Assembly (NCBI GenBank): GCA_050943215.1
Contig: JBMNOU010000025.1
Span: forward strand, 1 to 24,361
Source of the DNA: JBMNOU01 sp050943215
GTDB lineage: Bacteria; Bacillota; Clostridia; Christensenellales; SZUA-584
DNA length: 24,361 nt
Reading direction: 5' to 3'
Shown: piece by piece, positions 14,524 through 22,461 of the stretch
Numbering within the stretch: the stretch's first letter is position 1
Layout of the letters: every line of letters starts with the position of its first letter
Program-made: the position numbers and the translations under genes
Notes under the pieces: model-generated
What the model was told of the DNA's origin: nothing
Databases searched by the model: none
What the model saw: the letters and a program-made list of their open reading frames with translations, nothing else

Positions 14524-15273
14524 TTAAAACTTGACGATAAGCGAAAAATCCTCAGCTTTGAGAGAAGCCCCGCCAATAAGGCCGCCGTCAATTTCCGGTT
14601 TAGCCATCAGTTCAGCCGCATTGGAAGGTTTCATACTGCCGCCGTATTGTATTCGGATTTTCTCCGCAACGTCTTTTGAAAAAGCTTCTTTTACAGCGTT
14701 CCTGATCGCCGCGATCGTATCGTTTGCATCATCAGCCGTAGCTGTCTTTCCGGTACCGATCGCCCATATCGGTTCATATGCCAGCACAACACCTGCAGCC
14801 TGATCATCGCTGAGCCCCAAAAGTGCCAGCTTTGTCTGTCTGCAAACGACCTCGGATGTAATGCCGGCTTCCCTCTCTTCAAGCTTTTCTCCAACACATA
14901 CGATAGGTTTGAGACCAAACTTTAAGGCTGTCTTTACCTTTTTATTGACTGCCTCGTCCGTTTCTCCAAAATACTGCCTTCTCTCTGAGTGGCCTATAAT
15001 AACATATTCAACGCCCAATTCCTTAAGCATTGCGGGAGCGATTTCGCCCGTAAATGCGCCGCTCTCTTCAAAATGCATATTCTGGACACCAAGTTTGATA
15101 TTTGAATCCTTTAGTTCCGCTGCCGCTGCTTCGATGTTCACAAACGGTGGACAAACTATGATATCAACATCTTTTACGTCTTTTACCAGCGGTATCAGCG
15201 CACGAATCAACTCTCTTGATTCACTCGCCGTCTTGTTCATCTTCCAATTACCTGCAATAATCGGTTTTCTCAT
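14524..15273 (-). CDS. tpiA: Triosephosphate isomerase
   Basis: A 249-residue TIM-barrel enzyme interconverting dihydroxyacetone phosphate and glyceraldehyde 3-phosphate. Catalytic residues are Lys11 (AGNWKMNK), His95 (IIGHSERR) and Glu167 (AYEPIWAIGTGKTAT, with loop 6 intact). The phosphate-binding ends IQYGGSMKPSNA and DGGLIGGASL are also present. Length is normal. The ATG follows GGAGGAATGAACAC. It lies after pgk with a 111-base gap holding a strong terminator-like hairpin, and is 10 bases before gpmI, so tpiA and gpmI must be coupled to each other more closely than to pgk. Confidence 0.98.
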   Translation of the reverse strand: MRKPIIAGNWKMNKTASESRELIRALIPLVKDVKDVDIIVCPPFVNIEAAAAELKDSNIKLGVQNMHFEESGAFTGEIAPAMLKELGVEYVIIGHSERRQYFGETDEAVNKKVKTALKFGLKPIVCVGEKLEEREAGITSEVVCRQTKLALLGLSDDQAAGVVLAYEPIWAIGTGKTATADDANDTIAAIRNAVKEAFSKDVAEKIRIQYGGSMKPSNAAELMAKPEIDGGLIGGASLKAEDFSLIVKF

Positions 15274-15327
15274 GTGTTCATTCCTCCAAAATAAATATTG
15301 ATAAAGACCGTAAGCCTTTATATGGCT

Positions 15328-15360
15328 TTAAAAAAGGGCTACCCCAAAGAGGGTAACCCT
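15328..15360 (-). terminator. Strong intra-operon terminator between pgk and tpiA
   Basis: On the minus strand AGGGTTACCC (15351-15360) pairs with GGGTAGCCCT across a 6-base loop; ten pairs, one of them G-U, are followed by TTTTTTA. It lies 24 bases after the pgk stop. A separate short hairpin (AAGCC/GGCTT, 15312-15327) lies just downstream. Transcripts probably end partly here, giving more pgk than tpiA-gpmI message (inference). I found no clear sigma-A promoter between it and tpiA. Confidence 0.75.
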
Positions 15361-15384
15361 ATCAATTACGATAGATAACACCCT

Positions 15385-16569
15385 CTACTTATCTTCAAGC
15401 GCGACAATACCTGGAAGCTCTTTACCTTCAAGCAGCTCAAGACTGGCACCGCCCCCAGTGGATATATGATTCATCGCGTCCGCATACCCAAATAGCTTAA
15501 CGGCCGCAGCGCTGTCGCCACCGCCGATAATTGTAAGGGCATCTGATTCCGCCATGGCTTTGGCCATCGCTTTGGTTCCTTCAGCAAAAGGTTCCATCTC
15601 AAAAACGCCCATTGGTCCGTTCCAAATAACGGTTTTAGCCGTGCGTATCTTATCTGTAAAAAGCATTCTTGAAGAAGGACCGATATCAAGCCCCATCCAG
15701 CCGGGCGTCATCTCATCGGATGGTACAACCTCAGTCTTTGCCTCTGCGTCAAATTTCTCTGTAATGATAGAATCGACCGGCAAGAAGATTTCAACGCCTT
15801 TATCCTCCGCTTTTTCCATAAGACCTTTTGCGAGTTCGATATGCTCTTCGTCAACCAGCGATGTGCCAACTTCAAAGCCCTTGGCTTTAAGGAAAGTATA
15901 CGCCATGCCGCCGCCTAAAATAATGAAATCCACTTTATTAATCAGATTATCGATAACGCCGATTTTATCGGAAACCTTGGCTCCGCCCAGTATCGCCAGA
16001 AAAGGACGGGCCGGGTTGCTTAGCGCATTGACTAGCACATTTAATTCTTTTTCAATAAGTAATCCTGCAACCGCCGGGATATATTCGGCTACCCCTGCGG
16101 TAGATGCGTGCGCTCTGTGCACTGTTCCGAATGCATCATTTACGAATACATCCGCAAAAGACGCAAGTTTCTCGGCGAATGCCGGATCATTATCTGTTTC
16201 CTCTTTATGAAACCTTAAGTTCTCAAGCAGTACGATTTCACCTTCAGCCATCGCCCCGACAGCAGCTTTTGCGCTCTCGCCAATGACATCATTCGTAAAA
16301 ACAACTTTGCATTCCATTAACTTTTCCAGTCTCGCAGCGACAGGCGCAAGTGAATACTCCATATTAAACTCACCTTTTGGCCTGCCAAGATGAGAACATA
16401 GAATGATTTTCGCATTTTGTTTTTGTAGATATTCAATCGTTGGCAGGGCAGCTAGAATTCTCGTCTCATCAGTAATATCTTTTTTGTCGTTGAGCGGGAC
16501 GTTAAAGTCTACCCTGACTAAAACCCTCTTCCCTGCGACATCTATGTCGTTAATTGTCTTTTTATTCAT
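15385..16569 (-). CDS. pgk: Phosphoglycerate kinase
   Basis: A 394-residue glycolytic kinase transferring the phosphate of 1,3-bisphosphoglycerate to ADP. The N-terminal substrate domain shows GKRVLVRVDFNVPL, CSHLGRPKG, LLENLRFHKEE and NDAFGTVHRAHAST; the C-terminal nucleotide domain shows ILGGAKVSDKIGVIDNL, ILGGGMAYTFLKA, WNGPMGVFE and IIGGGDSAAAV followed by HISTGGGASLELLEG. All key regions are intact, and length is normal. The start at 16569 follows AAGGAGCGTGTA; an ATG 18 bases upstream is less well placed. It is the first gene of the glycolytic cluster, with its own promoter. gapA and its regulator, which precede pgk in Bacillus, are absent here. Confidence 0.98.
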   Translation of the reverse strand: MNKKTINDIDVAGKRVLVRVDFNVPLNDKKDITDETRILAALPTIEYLQKQNAKIILCSHLGRPKGEFNMEYSLAPVAARLEKLMECKVVFTNDVIGESAKAAVGAMAEGEIVLLENLRFHKEETDNDPAFAEKLASFADVFVNDAFGTVHRAHASTAGVAEYIPAVAGLLIEKELNVLVNALSNPARPFLAILGGAKVSDKIGVIDNLINKVDFIILGGGMAYTFLKAKGFEVGTSLVDEEHIELAKGLMEKAEDKGVEIFLPVDSIITEKFDAEAKTEVVPSDEMTPGWMGLDIGPSSRMLFTDKIRTAKTVIWNGPMGVFEMEPFAEGTKAMAKAMAESDALTIIGGGDSAAAVKLFGYADAMNHISTGGGASLELLEGKELPGIVALEDK

Positions 16570-16625
16570 TACACGCTCCTTAGTCATTATGTTAAATACT
16601 CTAGAAAGTATGATTGCCTTGCATA

Positions 16626-16654
16626 ATTTTATTCGATCATCATAGAAAAATCAA
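16626..16654 (-). promoter_or_regulatory. Sigma-A-like promoter of pgk
   Basis: On the minus strand TTGATT (16649-16654) and TAAAAT (16626-16631) are 17 bases apart, giving a leader of about 50 bases before the pgk start. Confidence 0.65.
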
Positions 16655-16784
16655 GAAAAAATATTCTTTAATAAGAGTACCCGGATTTTGCAGCCAATAT
16701 ACTCAAAGGGTTTTGTATCAAAATTTCAATAAAATTAATGGATAGCAAAGTAAAATATCAATAAGCCGAAAACCGATTCGTATA

Positions 16785-17246
16785 TTATTTGAGATCTGTG
16801 AAATTATCCTGCCTGAGCCCTTCGTAGAGCACAACGCTTACTGCGTTTGAGAGGTTTAAAGACCGTAGCCCTTCTTTCATCGGAATTTTAATGCACCGGT
16901 TTGGGTTTGCATAAATTAGATCTTCGGGCAATCCGCGCGTCTCTTTCCCGAATAATATATAACAATTGTCTTCAAATTTGACTTGATAATAGTATTGAAC
17001 GGCTTTTGTCGAGCAATAATAGTATTCGCCCTTTGTTTCACTAAAAAAAGATTGAATATCGTGATGAACGGTCACATTAAGATACTTCCAATAATCAAGC
17101 CCCGCCCTTTTAAGATATTTATCTTCAATGCTAAACCCTAAAGGTTCTACGAGATGGAGCCTAGCGCCTGTTACCGCACAGGTTCTAGCGATGTTTCCGG
17201 TATTCGCCGGTATTTCCGGTTCGACCAGTACGATATTGATACGCAT
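16785..17246 (-). CDS. trmL: tRNA (cytidine(34)-2'-O)-methyltransferase TrmL
   Basis: A 153-residue SPOUT-class methyltransferase that methylates the ribose of the wobble base 34 in certain tRNA-Leu species, using SAM. The N-terminal INIVLVEPEIPANTGNIARTC is diagnostic. The knot region is present as ILFGKETRGLPEDLI, IPMKEGLRSLNLSNAVSVVLYEGLRQ, with the conserved SLNLSNA. Length matches the YibK/CspR group. The ATG lies 8 bases after ACGGAGG. It is a single-gene unit with its own promoter. TadA, elsewhere in this window, also acts on position 34. Confidence 0.95.
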   Translation of the reverse strand: MRINIVLVEPEIPANTGNIARTCAVTGARLHLVEPLGFSIEDKYLKRAGLDYWKYLNVTVHHDIQSFFSETKGEYYYCSTKAVQYYYQVKFEDNCYILFGKETRGLPEDLIYANPNRCIKIPMKEGLRSLNLSNAVSVVLYEGLRQDNFTDLK

Positions 17247-17275
17247 CTCCTTGCCTCCGTTCTTTTATCGAATTG

Positions 17276-17304
17276 ATTATACATAAACAGCATCATTCTT
17301 ACAA
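17276..17304 (-). promoter_or_regulatory. Sigma-A-like promoter of trmL
   Basis: On the minus strand TTGTAA (17299-17304) and TATAAT (17276-17281) are separated by 17 bases, about 30 bases upstream of the trmL start. Confidence 0.65.
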
Positions 17305-17364
17305 CCAGTGGGTAATATATTGAATAAAAGCAGTAATGGTTTGGCTTAATACCATACGTAAATG

Positions 17365-17393
17365 TTGGCAAACCGTTTTATTTATAATATAAT
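17365..17393 (+). promoter_or_regulatory. Sigma-A-like promoter of the flippase-mazG genes
   Basis: TTGGCA (17365-17370) and TATAAT (17388-17393) are 17 bases apart on the plus strand, implying a leader of about 88 bases. A second candidate, TTGAAA (17429-17434) with TATAAT at 17454-17459, has a 19-base spacer and is weaker. Confidence 0.6.
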
Positions 17394-17487
17394 GCATTAA
17401 AATAATGGTTGGAAAATATATTATTTATTTGAAAAGCTTTTGCTGAATAGTAATATAATATCTTAAAATATCATGATTGGAGTCTGT

Positions 17488-19119
17488 ATGTCGAAAGGAC
17501 AAAAAAGTTTTGTAAAAGGCGCGGCCATACTAGGCGGCGCCGGGCTGATTGTAAAAATTATCGGTGCGATATTCAGAATCCCGCTTACCAATATTATTGG
17601 AGCCGACGGCATGGCCAACTATCAGGTCGCTTATCCCATTTATGCAGCACTTGTCGTTATCTCAACAGCCGGACTTCCCGCAGCCATTTCGAAAATGGTT
17701 TCAGAGCGGGTTACCGTTGGCGATTACAGAGGAGCACACAGGGTGTTTCAAACGGCTTTTCGGGTCTTGTTCTTTATCGGTATCGTTTCAACAGCCGTCA
17801 TGCTGGCGATTTCAGGCCTATTAGCCAACGCCGCCACAATTCCGACTGCTAAACTGAGTCTCATGATGATTTCTCCCTCGTTGTTTTTTGTCGCCATATT
17901 ATCAGCCTACAGAGGTTATTTTCAAGGGCTTCAGATTATGTCACCGACCGCTTTGACACAGCTTATCGAGCAGGTTGTCAAGCTAGGCGCGGGCCTTTAC
18001 TTAGCTTCGCTCTGGATAGACAAAGGTGTAGAATACGGTGCTGCCGGTGCTTTGCTCGGCGTCACAATTTCAGAGATCTGCGCTTTGGCGCTGATCATCG
18101 GAATATATAACAAGAAGAAAAAGGATATTAAAGAAAAACGAAAGGCTTTAGGGCAGCGATCACTGCGCGGCACAACCAGATCAATGTCCAGTGAACTGCT
18201 GCGTATTGCAATCCCGGTTACACTTGGCGGATGTATCATGCCCATCGTAGGCTTACTCGATACATGGATCGTCACTAACACAATGGTATCAATCGACTAT
18301 TCTGCTTTTAATCCTTTAACGCCAAAAACAAGTTTTGGCGTGCTGACCGGATCGGTTAATCCACTCATCAATATGCCTGCTGTTTTATCTCTTGCACTGT
18401 GTATGAGCCTTATACCGGCTATATCTGAAGCCCGGGCAAAAAAGGACAACGCTTCAATAGCGGAGCGGTCGGCAATGGGATTTAAGCTAGCCATGCTGAT
18501 TGGTCTCCCCTGTGCGCTCGGTATGTTTTTTTTGGCACGGCCCATCATCTCTTTGCTATACTCATCGGGGCTTTCCGCTGATGAACTCAGCATTGGTGCA
18601 GATCTATTAAGAACATTATCAATTGGCGTTTTATTCCTGACGATGCTGCAAACGATGACTGGAATCCTTCAGGGAGCGGGAAAGCAGCATATCCCGCTTA
18701 TCAACCTCGGCGTTGGCGCAGTTGTAAAGGTAGTCCTTAGCATCGTTTTAATCCGCGTACCGTCTTTGAATATCAACGGCGCCGCCATCGGTACAGCCGC
18801 CTGTTATGCCATTGCATCTATACTTAATGTGCTCGCGGTTATCAAGATCACAAAACCAAGAATCAAAGTCGCTTCCGGGCTTCTGATGCCTGTTTTATCG
18901 ACTGCCATCATGGGAATCGTATTATATTTTATGTATGATTCTCTTGTGCCTGCTCTTGGAAACACAAAAACAACAATTTTATGCATTGCGGGCGCCATGC
19001 TCATCTACATCATTTTACTGTTTGTCACTGGGTCTATAAAAAGAGATGATATGCCATACATACCCGGAGGGTCAAGAATAACACGATTTATGAATAGGCT
19101 TGGTTTTTGGGAAGAATAG
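17488..19119 (+). CDS. SpoVB/YabM-type polysaccharide flippase (MATE/MOP superfamily)
   Basis: A 543-residue polytopic membrane protein with about 14 hydrophobic segments. The N-terminal GQKSFVKGAAILGGAGLIVKIIGAIFR (read in pieces) and PLTNIIGADGMANYQVAYPIY are typical of the SpoVB/YabM group, as are YRGYFQGLQIMSPTA and TGILQGAGKQHIPLINLG. Relatives move lipid-linked sugars across the membrane, for spore cortex or cell-wall polymers, and belong to the MOP superfamily with MurJ. The ATG at 17488 follows TTGGAG by 5 bases; an upstream in-frame ATG lacks a site. The mazG gene begins one base after its stop. The order flippase-mazG matches the yabM-yabN order in Bacillus. Whether its role is in sporulation or growth cannot be decided from sequence. 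Confidence 0.88.
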   Translation: MSKGQKSFVKGAAILGGAGLIVKIIGAIFRIPLTNIIGADGMANYQVAYPIYAALVVISTAGLPAAISKMVSERVTVGDYRGAHRVFQTAFRVLFFIGIVSTAVMLAISGLLANAATIPTAKLSLMMISPSLFFVAILSAYRGYFQGLQIMSPTALTQLIEQVVKLGAGLYLASLWIDKGVEYGAAGALLGVTISEICALALIIGIYNKKKKDIKEKRKALGQRSLRGTTRSMSSELLRIAIPVTLGGCIMPIVGLLDTWIVTNTMVSIDYSAFNPLTPKTSFGVLTGSVNPLINMPAVLSLALCMSLIPAISEARAKKDNASIAERSAMGFKLAMLIGLPCALGMFFLARPIISLLYSSGLSADELSIGADLLRTLSIGVLFLTMLQTMTGILQGAGKQHIPLINLGVGAVVKVVLSIVLIRVPSLNINGAAIGTAACYAIASILNVLAVIKITKPRIKVASGLLMPVLSTAIMGIVLYFMYDSLVPALGNTKTTILCIAGAMLIYIILLFVTGSIKRDDMPYIPGGSRITRFMNRLGFWEE

Positions 19120-19120
19120 C

Positions 19121-20533
19121 ATGAATATTACAATAGCGAGTATGAATGCCAACGGTGAGTTGGACGAAAAAGTAATCAAAATTGCGCAGGAAGCCAGAAG
19201 GGTCGTTGTCCAGACGGATATCTCTGACATACTTCTATCTCGAAGCATAACTTACGAGTCGCTTGACGCGATATACAAAGACGCTATTAATTTTGATGAC
19301 CTTATTCAAAAATCCTTAGCCTTGCTATTACGGGACAAATTGCTTTTTATTGTGCTTGGTGACGTATACCTCAATAAAATTGCAGCAGAAGTCATCAAGC
19401 GTGTTAAACAAACAGGAGGTCATGTGACAATCGTTCCGGGAGGAGATGCCGCACTATGCATGGCCTTTGAAAACGGGGTTTTAGATAATATCAACGGCGT
19501 CGGCATATACAGTGCGGTATCGTTCGAAAGGGCTCCGGATACTGATTTGGTTATCGTTATCAATGAGATTGATACACGCCTGATAGCATCAGAACTCAAG
19601 CTTAAACTTTCTCGTTACTACGGTGACGAACATCTTGTATATATTGCGGATATCCGCGGCAAATCCGGGCAAATAATTCCACTTTGCATGCTTGACGGCA
19701 GGCAATCGTATGGGTATTATACTAGCATAGTAATACCGCCATGTGCGCTGGAAAAAAAGCAACGATACACATTCTCCGATCTGGTTTCCATTATGGATAT
19801 GCTGCGGTCAAGGAATGGTTGCCCGTGGGATAATGAACAGACGCACCAAAGTTTGAAAAGATATTTGATTGAAGAAAGCTATGAGGTGCTTGAAGCGATT
19901 GATAATGATGATATAGATGCACTGTATGATGAGCTTGGTGATGTATTGCTGCAAGTCGTATTCCATGCAAAGGTAGCCAGCCAGTGCGGTGAATTTGATA
20001 TCACAGACATAACAACAGCTATATGCAAAAAGATGATATCAAGGCACGTACATATATTCGGCAGCGTTATGGCGGATACCCCCAAAGACGTCATTCAAAG
20101 CTGGGAAAAGATAAAGAAAAATGAAAAGGGCCAGCAGTCCCAAACCGAAGTTCTAAAAGACATCCCGAAGAATCTGCCTGCCCTAATGCGCAGTGAAAAA
20201 GTTCAAAACAAGGCCGCCCATGTAGGATTCGATTTTAGATATGTATCAGAAGCAATAAACAAGCTCAAAGAAGAGATTGCCGAGGTCGAAGTAGACATGG
20301 GTAACAGCGAAAAACGACTGGAAGAATGCGGAGATTTGCTCTTCTCTGCCGTTAATGTTTCAAGGCTGGCAGGAGTTGAACCTGAATCTGCGCTTCATAA
20401 AGCAACCGATAAATTTATTGAGAGATTTTCACAAGTGGAAAGGATTGCGTCAACGGAAAATGTGGACATGCACACATGCGGAATCGATAAGTTAAATGAC
20501 TTATGGGATAAAGCTAAGAAAAAAAATATCTAA
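19121..20533 (+). CDS. mazG: YabN-like protein: degenerate tetrapyrrole methylase domain plus MazG NTP pyrophosphohydrolase
   Basis: A 470-residue two-part protein. The N-terminal 215 residues align by position with the tetrapyrrole (corrin/porphyrin) methylase domain of YabN, but the SAM-binding GxGxGD start has become ASMNANGE, so this half is degenerate. The C-terminal MazG half is intact: GCPWDNEQTHQSLKRYLIEE at 233-252, with metal ligands Glu251, Glu252 and Glu255 and the ELGD at 271-274; a second MazG-like repeat is seen (KEEIAEVE, then ECGDLLFSAV). MazG hydrolyses NTPs to NMP and pyrophosphate, cleaning up aberrant nucleotides. The ATG is one base after the flippase stop, and upstream in-frame codons would lie inside that gene. 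HU follows 91 bases downstream. Confidence 0.9.
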   Translation: MNITIASMNANGELDEKVIKIAQEARRVVVQTDISDILLSRSITYESLDAIYKDAINFDDLIQKSLALLLRDKLLFIVLGDVYLNKIAAEVIKRVKQTGGHVTIVPGGDAALCMAFENGVLDNINGVGIYSAVSFERAPDTDLVIVINEIDTRLIASELKLKLSRYYGDEHLVYIADIRGKSGQIIPLCMLDGRQSYGYYTSIVIPPCALEKKQRYTFSDLVSIMDMLRSRNGCPWDNEQTHQSLKRYLIEESYEVLEAIDNDDIDALYDELGDVLLQVVFHAKVASQCGEFDITDITTAICKKMISRHVHIFGSVMADTPKDVIQSWEKIKKNEKGQQSQTEVLKDIPKNLPALMRSEKVQNKAAHVGFDFRYVSEAINKLKEEIAEVEVDMGNSEKRLEECGDLLFSAVNVSRLAGVEPESALHKATDKFIERFSQVERIASTENVDMHTCGIDKLNDLWDKAKKKNI

Positions 20534-20624
20534 ATATTTTACTTACCTGCGTATAATTTTCGCGTGATGCGGAAAGAGTTAGGATATACACATATATTTA
20601 AACACAATATAGGAGGAATCATTT

Positions 20625-20900
20625 ATGAACAAAACAGAATTAATCGAAGCAGTAGCAGAAAAAGCGAATATGAAGAAAAAAGATACGGAAGCATGTCTTT
20701 CAGCGTTGATTGAGACCATAAGCGGTACACTTGCCAGTGGCGATAGGGTGCAATGGACTGGTTTCGGCACTTTTGAACTCAGAAAACGGGCGGCGAGAAA
20801 AGGCATAAATCCTGCGACAGGAGAGCAAATTGATATTGCCGCTTCAAATGCGCCTTCATTTAAGCCGGGCAAAGCATTCAAAGAGACTTTCAACAAGTAA
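20625..20900 (+). CDS. hup: HU-family DNA-binding protein
   Basis: A 91-residue HU/IHF-type nucleoid protein. It starts MNKTELIEAVAEKANMKKKD (dimerisation helices), continues with GDRVQWTGFGTFELRKRAAR, and has the DNA-binding arm GINPATGEQIDI ending in FKPGKAFKETFN. This is the whole family pattern and length. It binds and bends DNA without strong sequence preference. The ATG follows AGGAGGAATCATTT. The 91-base spacer after mazG holds a possible -10 (TATAAT near 20550) with no good -35. A strong terminator follows. In many Clostridia HU is followed by RqcP/YabP/YabQ genes; here the next gene is on the opposite strand. Confidence 0.97.
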   Translation: MNKTELIEAVAEKANMKKKDTEACLSALIETISGTLASGDRVQWTGFGTFELRKRAARKGINPATGEQIDIAASNAPSFKPGKAFKETFNK

Positions 20901-20969
20901 TATTAGGCGAATTGCAACCGATGACTGGTAGCATCATTCAGATGCTCATATTTTATCTATTAAGAAACT

Positions 20970-21011
20970 AAGAGCAAGCTATCGAAAGCTTGCTCTTGTT
21001 TTCCTTTTTTA
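20970..21011 (+). terminator. Strong terminator after hup, also usable in the opposite direction
   Basis: AAGAGCAAGCT (20970-20980) and AGCTTGCTCTT (20987-20997) form a perfect 11-bp stem with a 6-base loop, followed by GTTTTCCTTTTTT. On the minus strand a weaker T-rich tail follows, so it may also end the aminotransferase/synthase transcript, whose last stop is at 21039. A small extra hairpin (AGCATC/GATGCT) lies just upstream, near 20928-20944. Confidence 0.85.
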
Positions 21012-21038
21012 AGCACTGTTTTTTGATATTCTCAGCCG

Positions 21039-22442
21039 TTACTCTTTCCAACCTGTTTTGTGGTGGCAGAGCGCAATGTACGCATCCTCATCAATCCTGC
21101 TCATTATCATTTCAAGCTCGTCATCACCGAATGATGTCGTCCTGCCGTCGGCAAACTCTGCATCAACAGCTCTCTTTAGCGCATCGACAAGATTATCTTT
21201 TTTGTTTACCGCAAGATCACCTTTTAGTTTAAAATGTGAATTAATCCAATGAGCAATTCCGGCCAGCCCGGAGTGTGCGTTAATGGCTACGGTAACGGGG
21301 CGTTTGAGTATTTTTTCGGTGTTAAATATATTGTATATTTTTTCATCCTTTAAAAGGCCGTCCGCATGAATGCCTGCACGGGTCGAATTGAAATTTCTCC
21401 CGACAAAAGGCGTCCTTGGGCTGATTTCGCTATTTAATTCATTTTCAAAATACTCGGCCATCTCGGTAATCACAGTCAGATCCATACCGTCCGTCGTGCC
21501 CCTCAAGCCACAGTATTCCATGACCATCGCCTCAAGCGGACAATTACCCGTTCTTTCACCGATGCCAAGGATCGAGCAATTGACAGAGGACGCTCCATAA
21601 AGCCACGCGGTTGCCGCATTAGTAACTACTTTATGAAAATCATTATGTCCATGCCATTCTAAGAGCCGGGACGGAAACCCGGAATAAAAACGCAGCCCGT
21701 AAACAATACCCTGTACGCTTCTCGGCAAAGAAGCTCCTGGGTACGTAATTCCGTAACCAAGAGTATCACACATGCGTATCTTAATGGGTACTCCACTTTC
21801 CTGCATCAGGCTCATCAGTTCATCGGCAAAAGGAATCACGAAACCATAATAATCTGCCCGAGTGATGTCTTCAAAATGACACCGCGGACGGATTCCATGA
21901 TCTATCGCCTCCTTGATAATACCAAGATATTGATCTTTGGCCTGCTTTCTGTTCAAACCCATCTTTTTGAAAATATGATAATCTGAACAACTGACCAATA
22001 TACCCGTTTCTTTAATGCCAAATTCCTTTACGAGTTCAAAATCTTTTGCGCTGGCCCGAATCCAGGTCGTAACCTCAGGATACTTATATCCGAGATCGAG
22101 ACAGGCGCGTACCGCCTCTTTGTCTTTGTCCGTGTATACAAAGAACTCGCTTTGACGGATGAGACCTTTTGGTCCGCCCAGCTTGTGTTGCATTTTATAT
22201 AAATCGATTACCTGTTTTACCGTAAAAGGCGTCCGCGCCTGCTGTCCGTCACGGAACGTTGTATCCGTCATCCAGATCTCATCAGGCATTCGCATCGGAA
22301 CGACCCTGTGGTTAAACGTAATTTTAGGAACTGAATCGTAGTCAAACATGTCCGGGAATAGCTTTGGCTTATCGACATCCTGAAACGAAAACCGATAGTC
22401 GTTTTCCACCAACAAATTCGATCTTTTATCTAACTTATGCAT
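21039..22442 (-). CDS. DRE-TIM metallolyase: homocitrate/2-isopropylmalate synthase-like, candidate Re-citrate synthase
   Basis: A 467-residue enzyme of the DRE-TIM family, which condenses acetyl-CoA with a 2-oxoacid. The family motif is at residues 57-68 (WMTDTTFRDGQQ), with Arg64 and Asp65; the metal HxH is His264 and His266 in LEWHGHNDFH, and GIGERTGNCPLEA follows. The C-terminal regulatory domain of true LeuA is missing, and there is an N-terminal extension (DKPKLFPDMFDYDSVPK) before the barrel. Both traits fit the Re-type citrate synthase of Clostridium kluyveri and its relatives, annotated elsewhere as homocitrate or isopropylmalate synthase. Citrate formation would feed glutamate synthesis in an anaerobe. 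Substrate is not proven by sequence. It follows the aminotransferase gene by 19 bases, with GAGGAA before the ATG. Confidence 0.8.
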   Translation of the reverse strand: MHKLDKRSNLLVENDYRFSFQDVDKPKLFPDMFDYDSVPKITFNHRVVPMRMPDEIWMTDTTFRDGQQARTPFTVKQVIDLYKMQHKLGGPKGLIRQSEFFVYTDKDKEAVRACLDLGYKYPEVTTWIRASAKDFELVKEFGIKETGILVSCSDYHIFKKMGLNRKQAKDQYLGIIKEAIDHGIRPRCHFEDITRADYYGFVIPFADELMSLMQESGVPIKIRMCDTLGYGITYPGASLPRSVQGIVYGLRFYSGFPSRLLEWHGHNDFHKVVTNAATAWLYGASSVNCSILGIGERTGNCPLEAMVMEYCGLRGTTDGMDLTVITEMAEYFENELNSEISPRTPFVGRNFNSTRAGIHADGLLKDEKIYNIFNTEKILKRPVTVAINAHSGLAGIAHWINSHFKLKGDLAVNKKDNLVDALKRAVDAEFADGRTTSFGDDELEMIMSRIDEDAYIALCHHKTGWKE

Positions 22443-22461
22443 GAAAGATTCCTCTTTTCTT

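Noticed and set aside
15554..16210. Long plus-strand ORF (218 aa) opposite pgk
   Set aside because: pgk is unambiguous; the antisense ORF is Ser/Pro-rich shadow sequence from codon bias.
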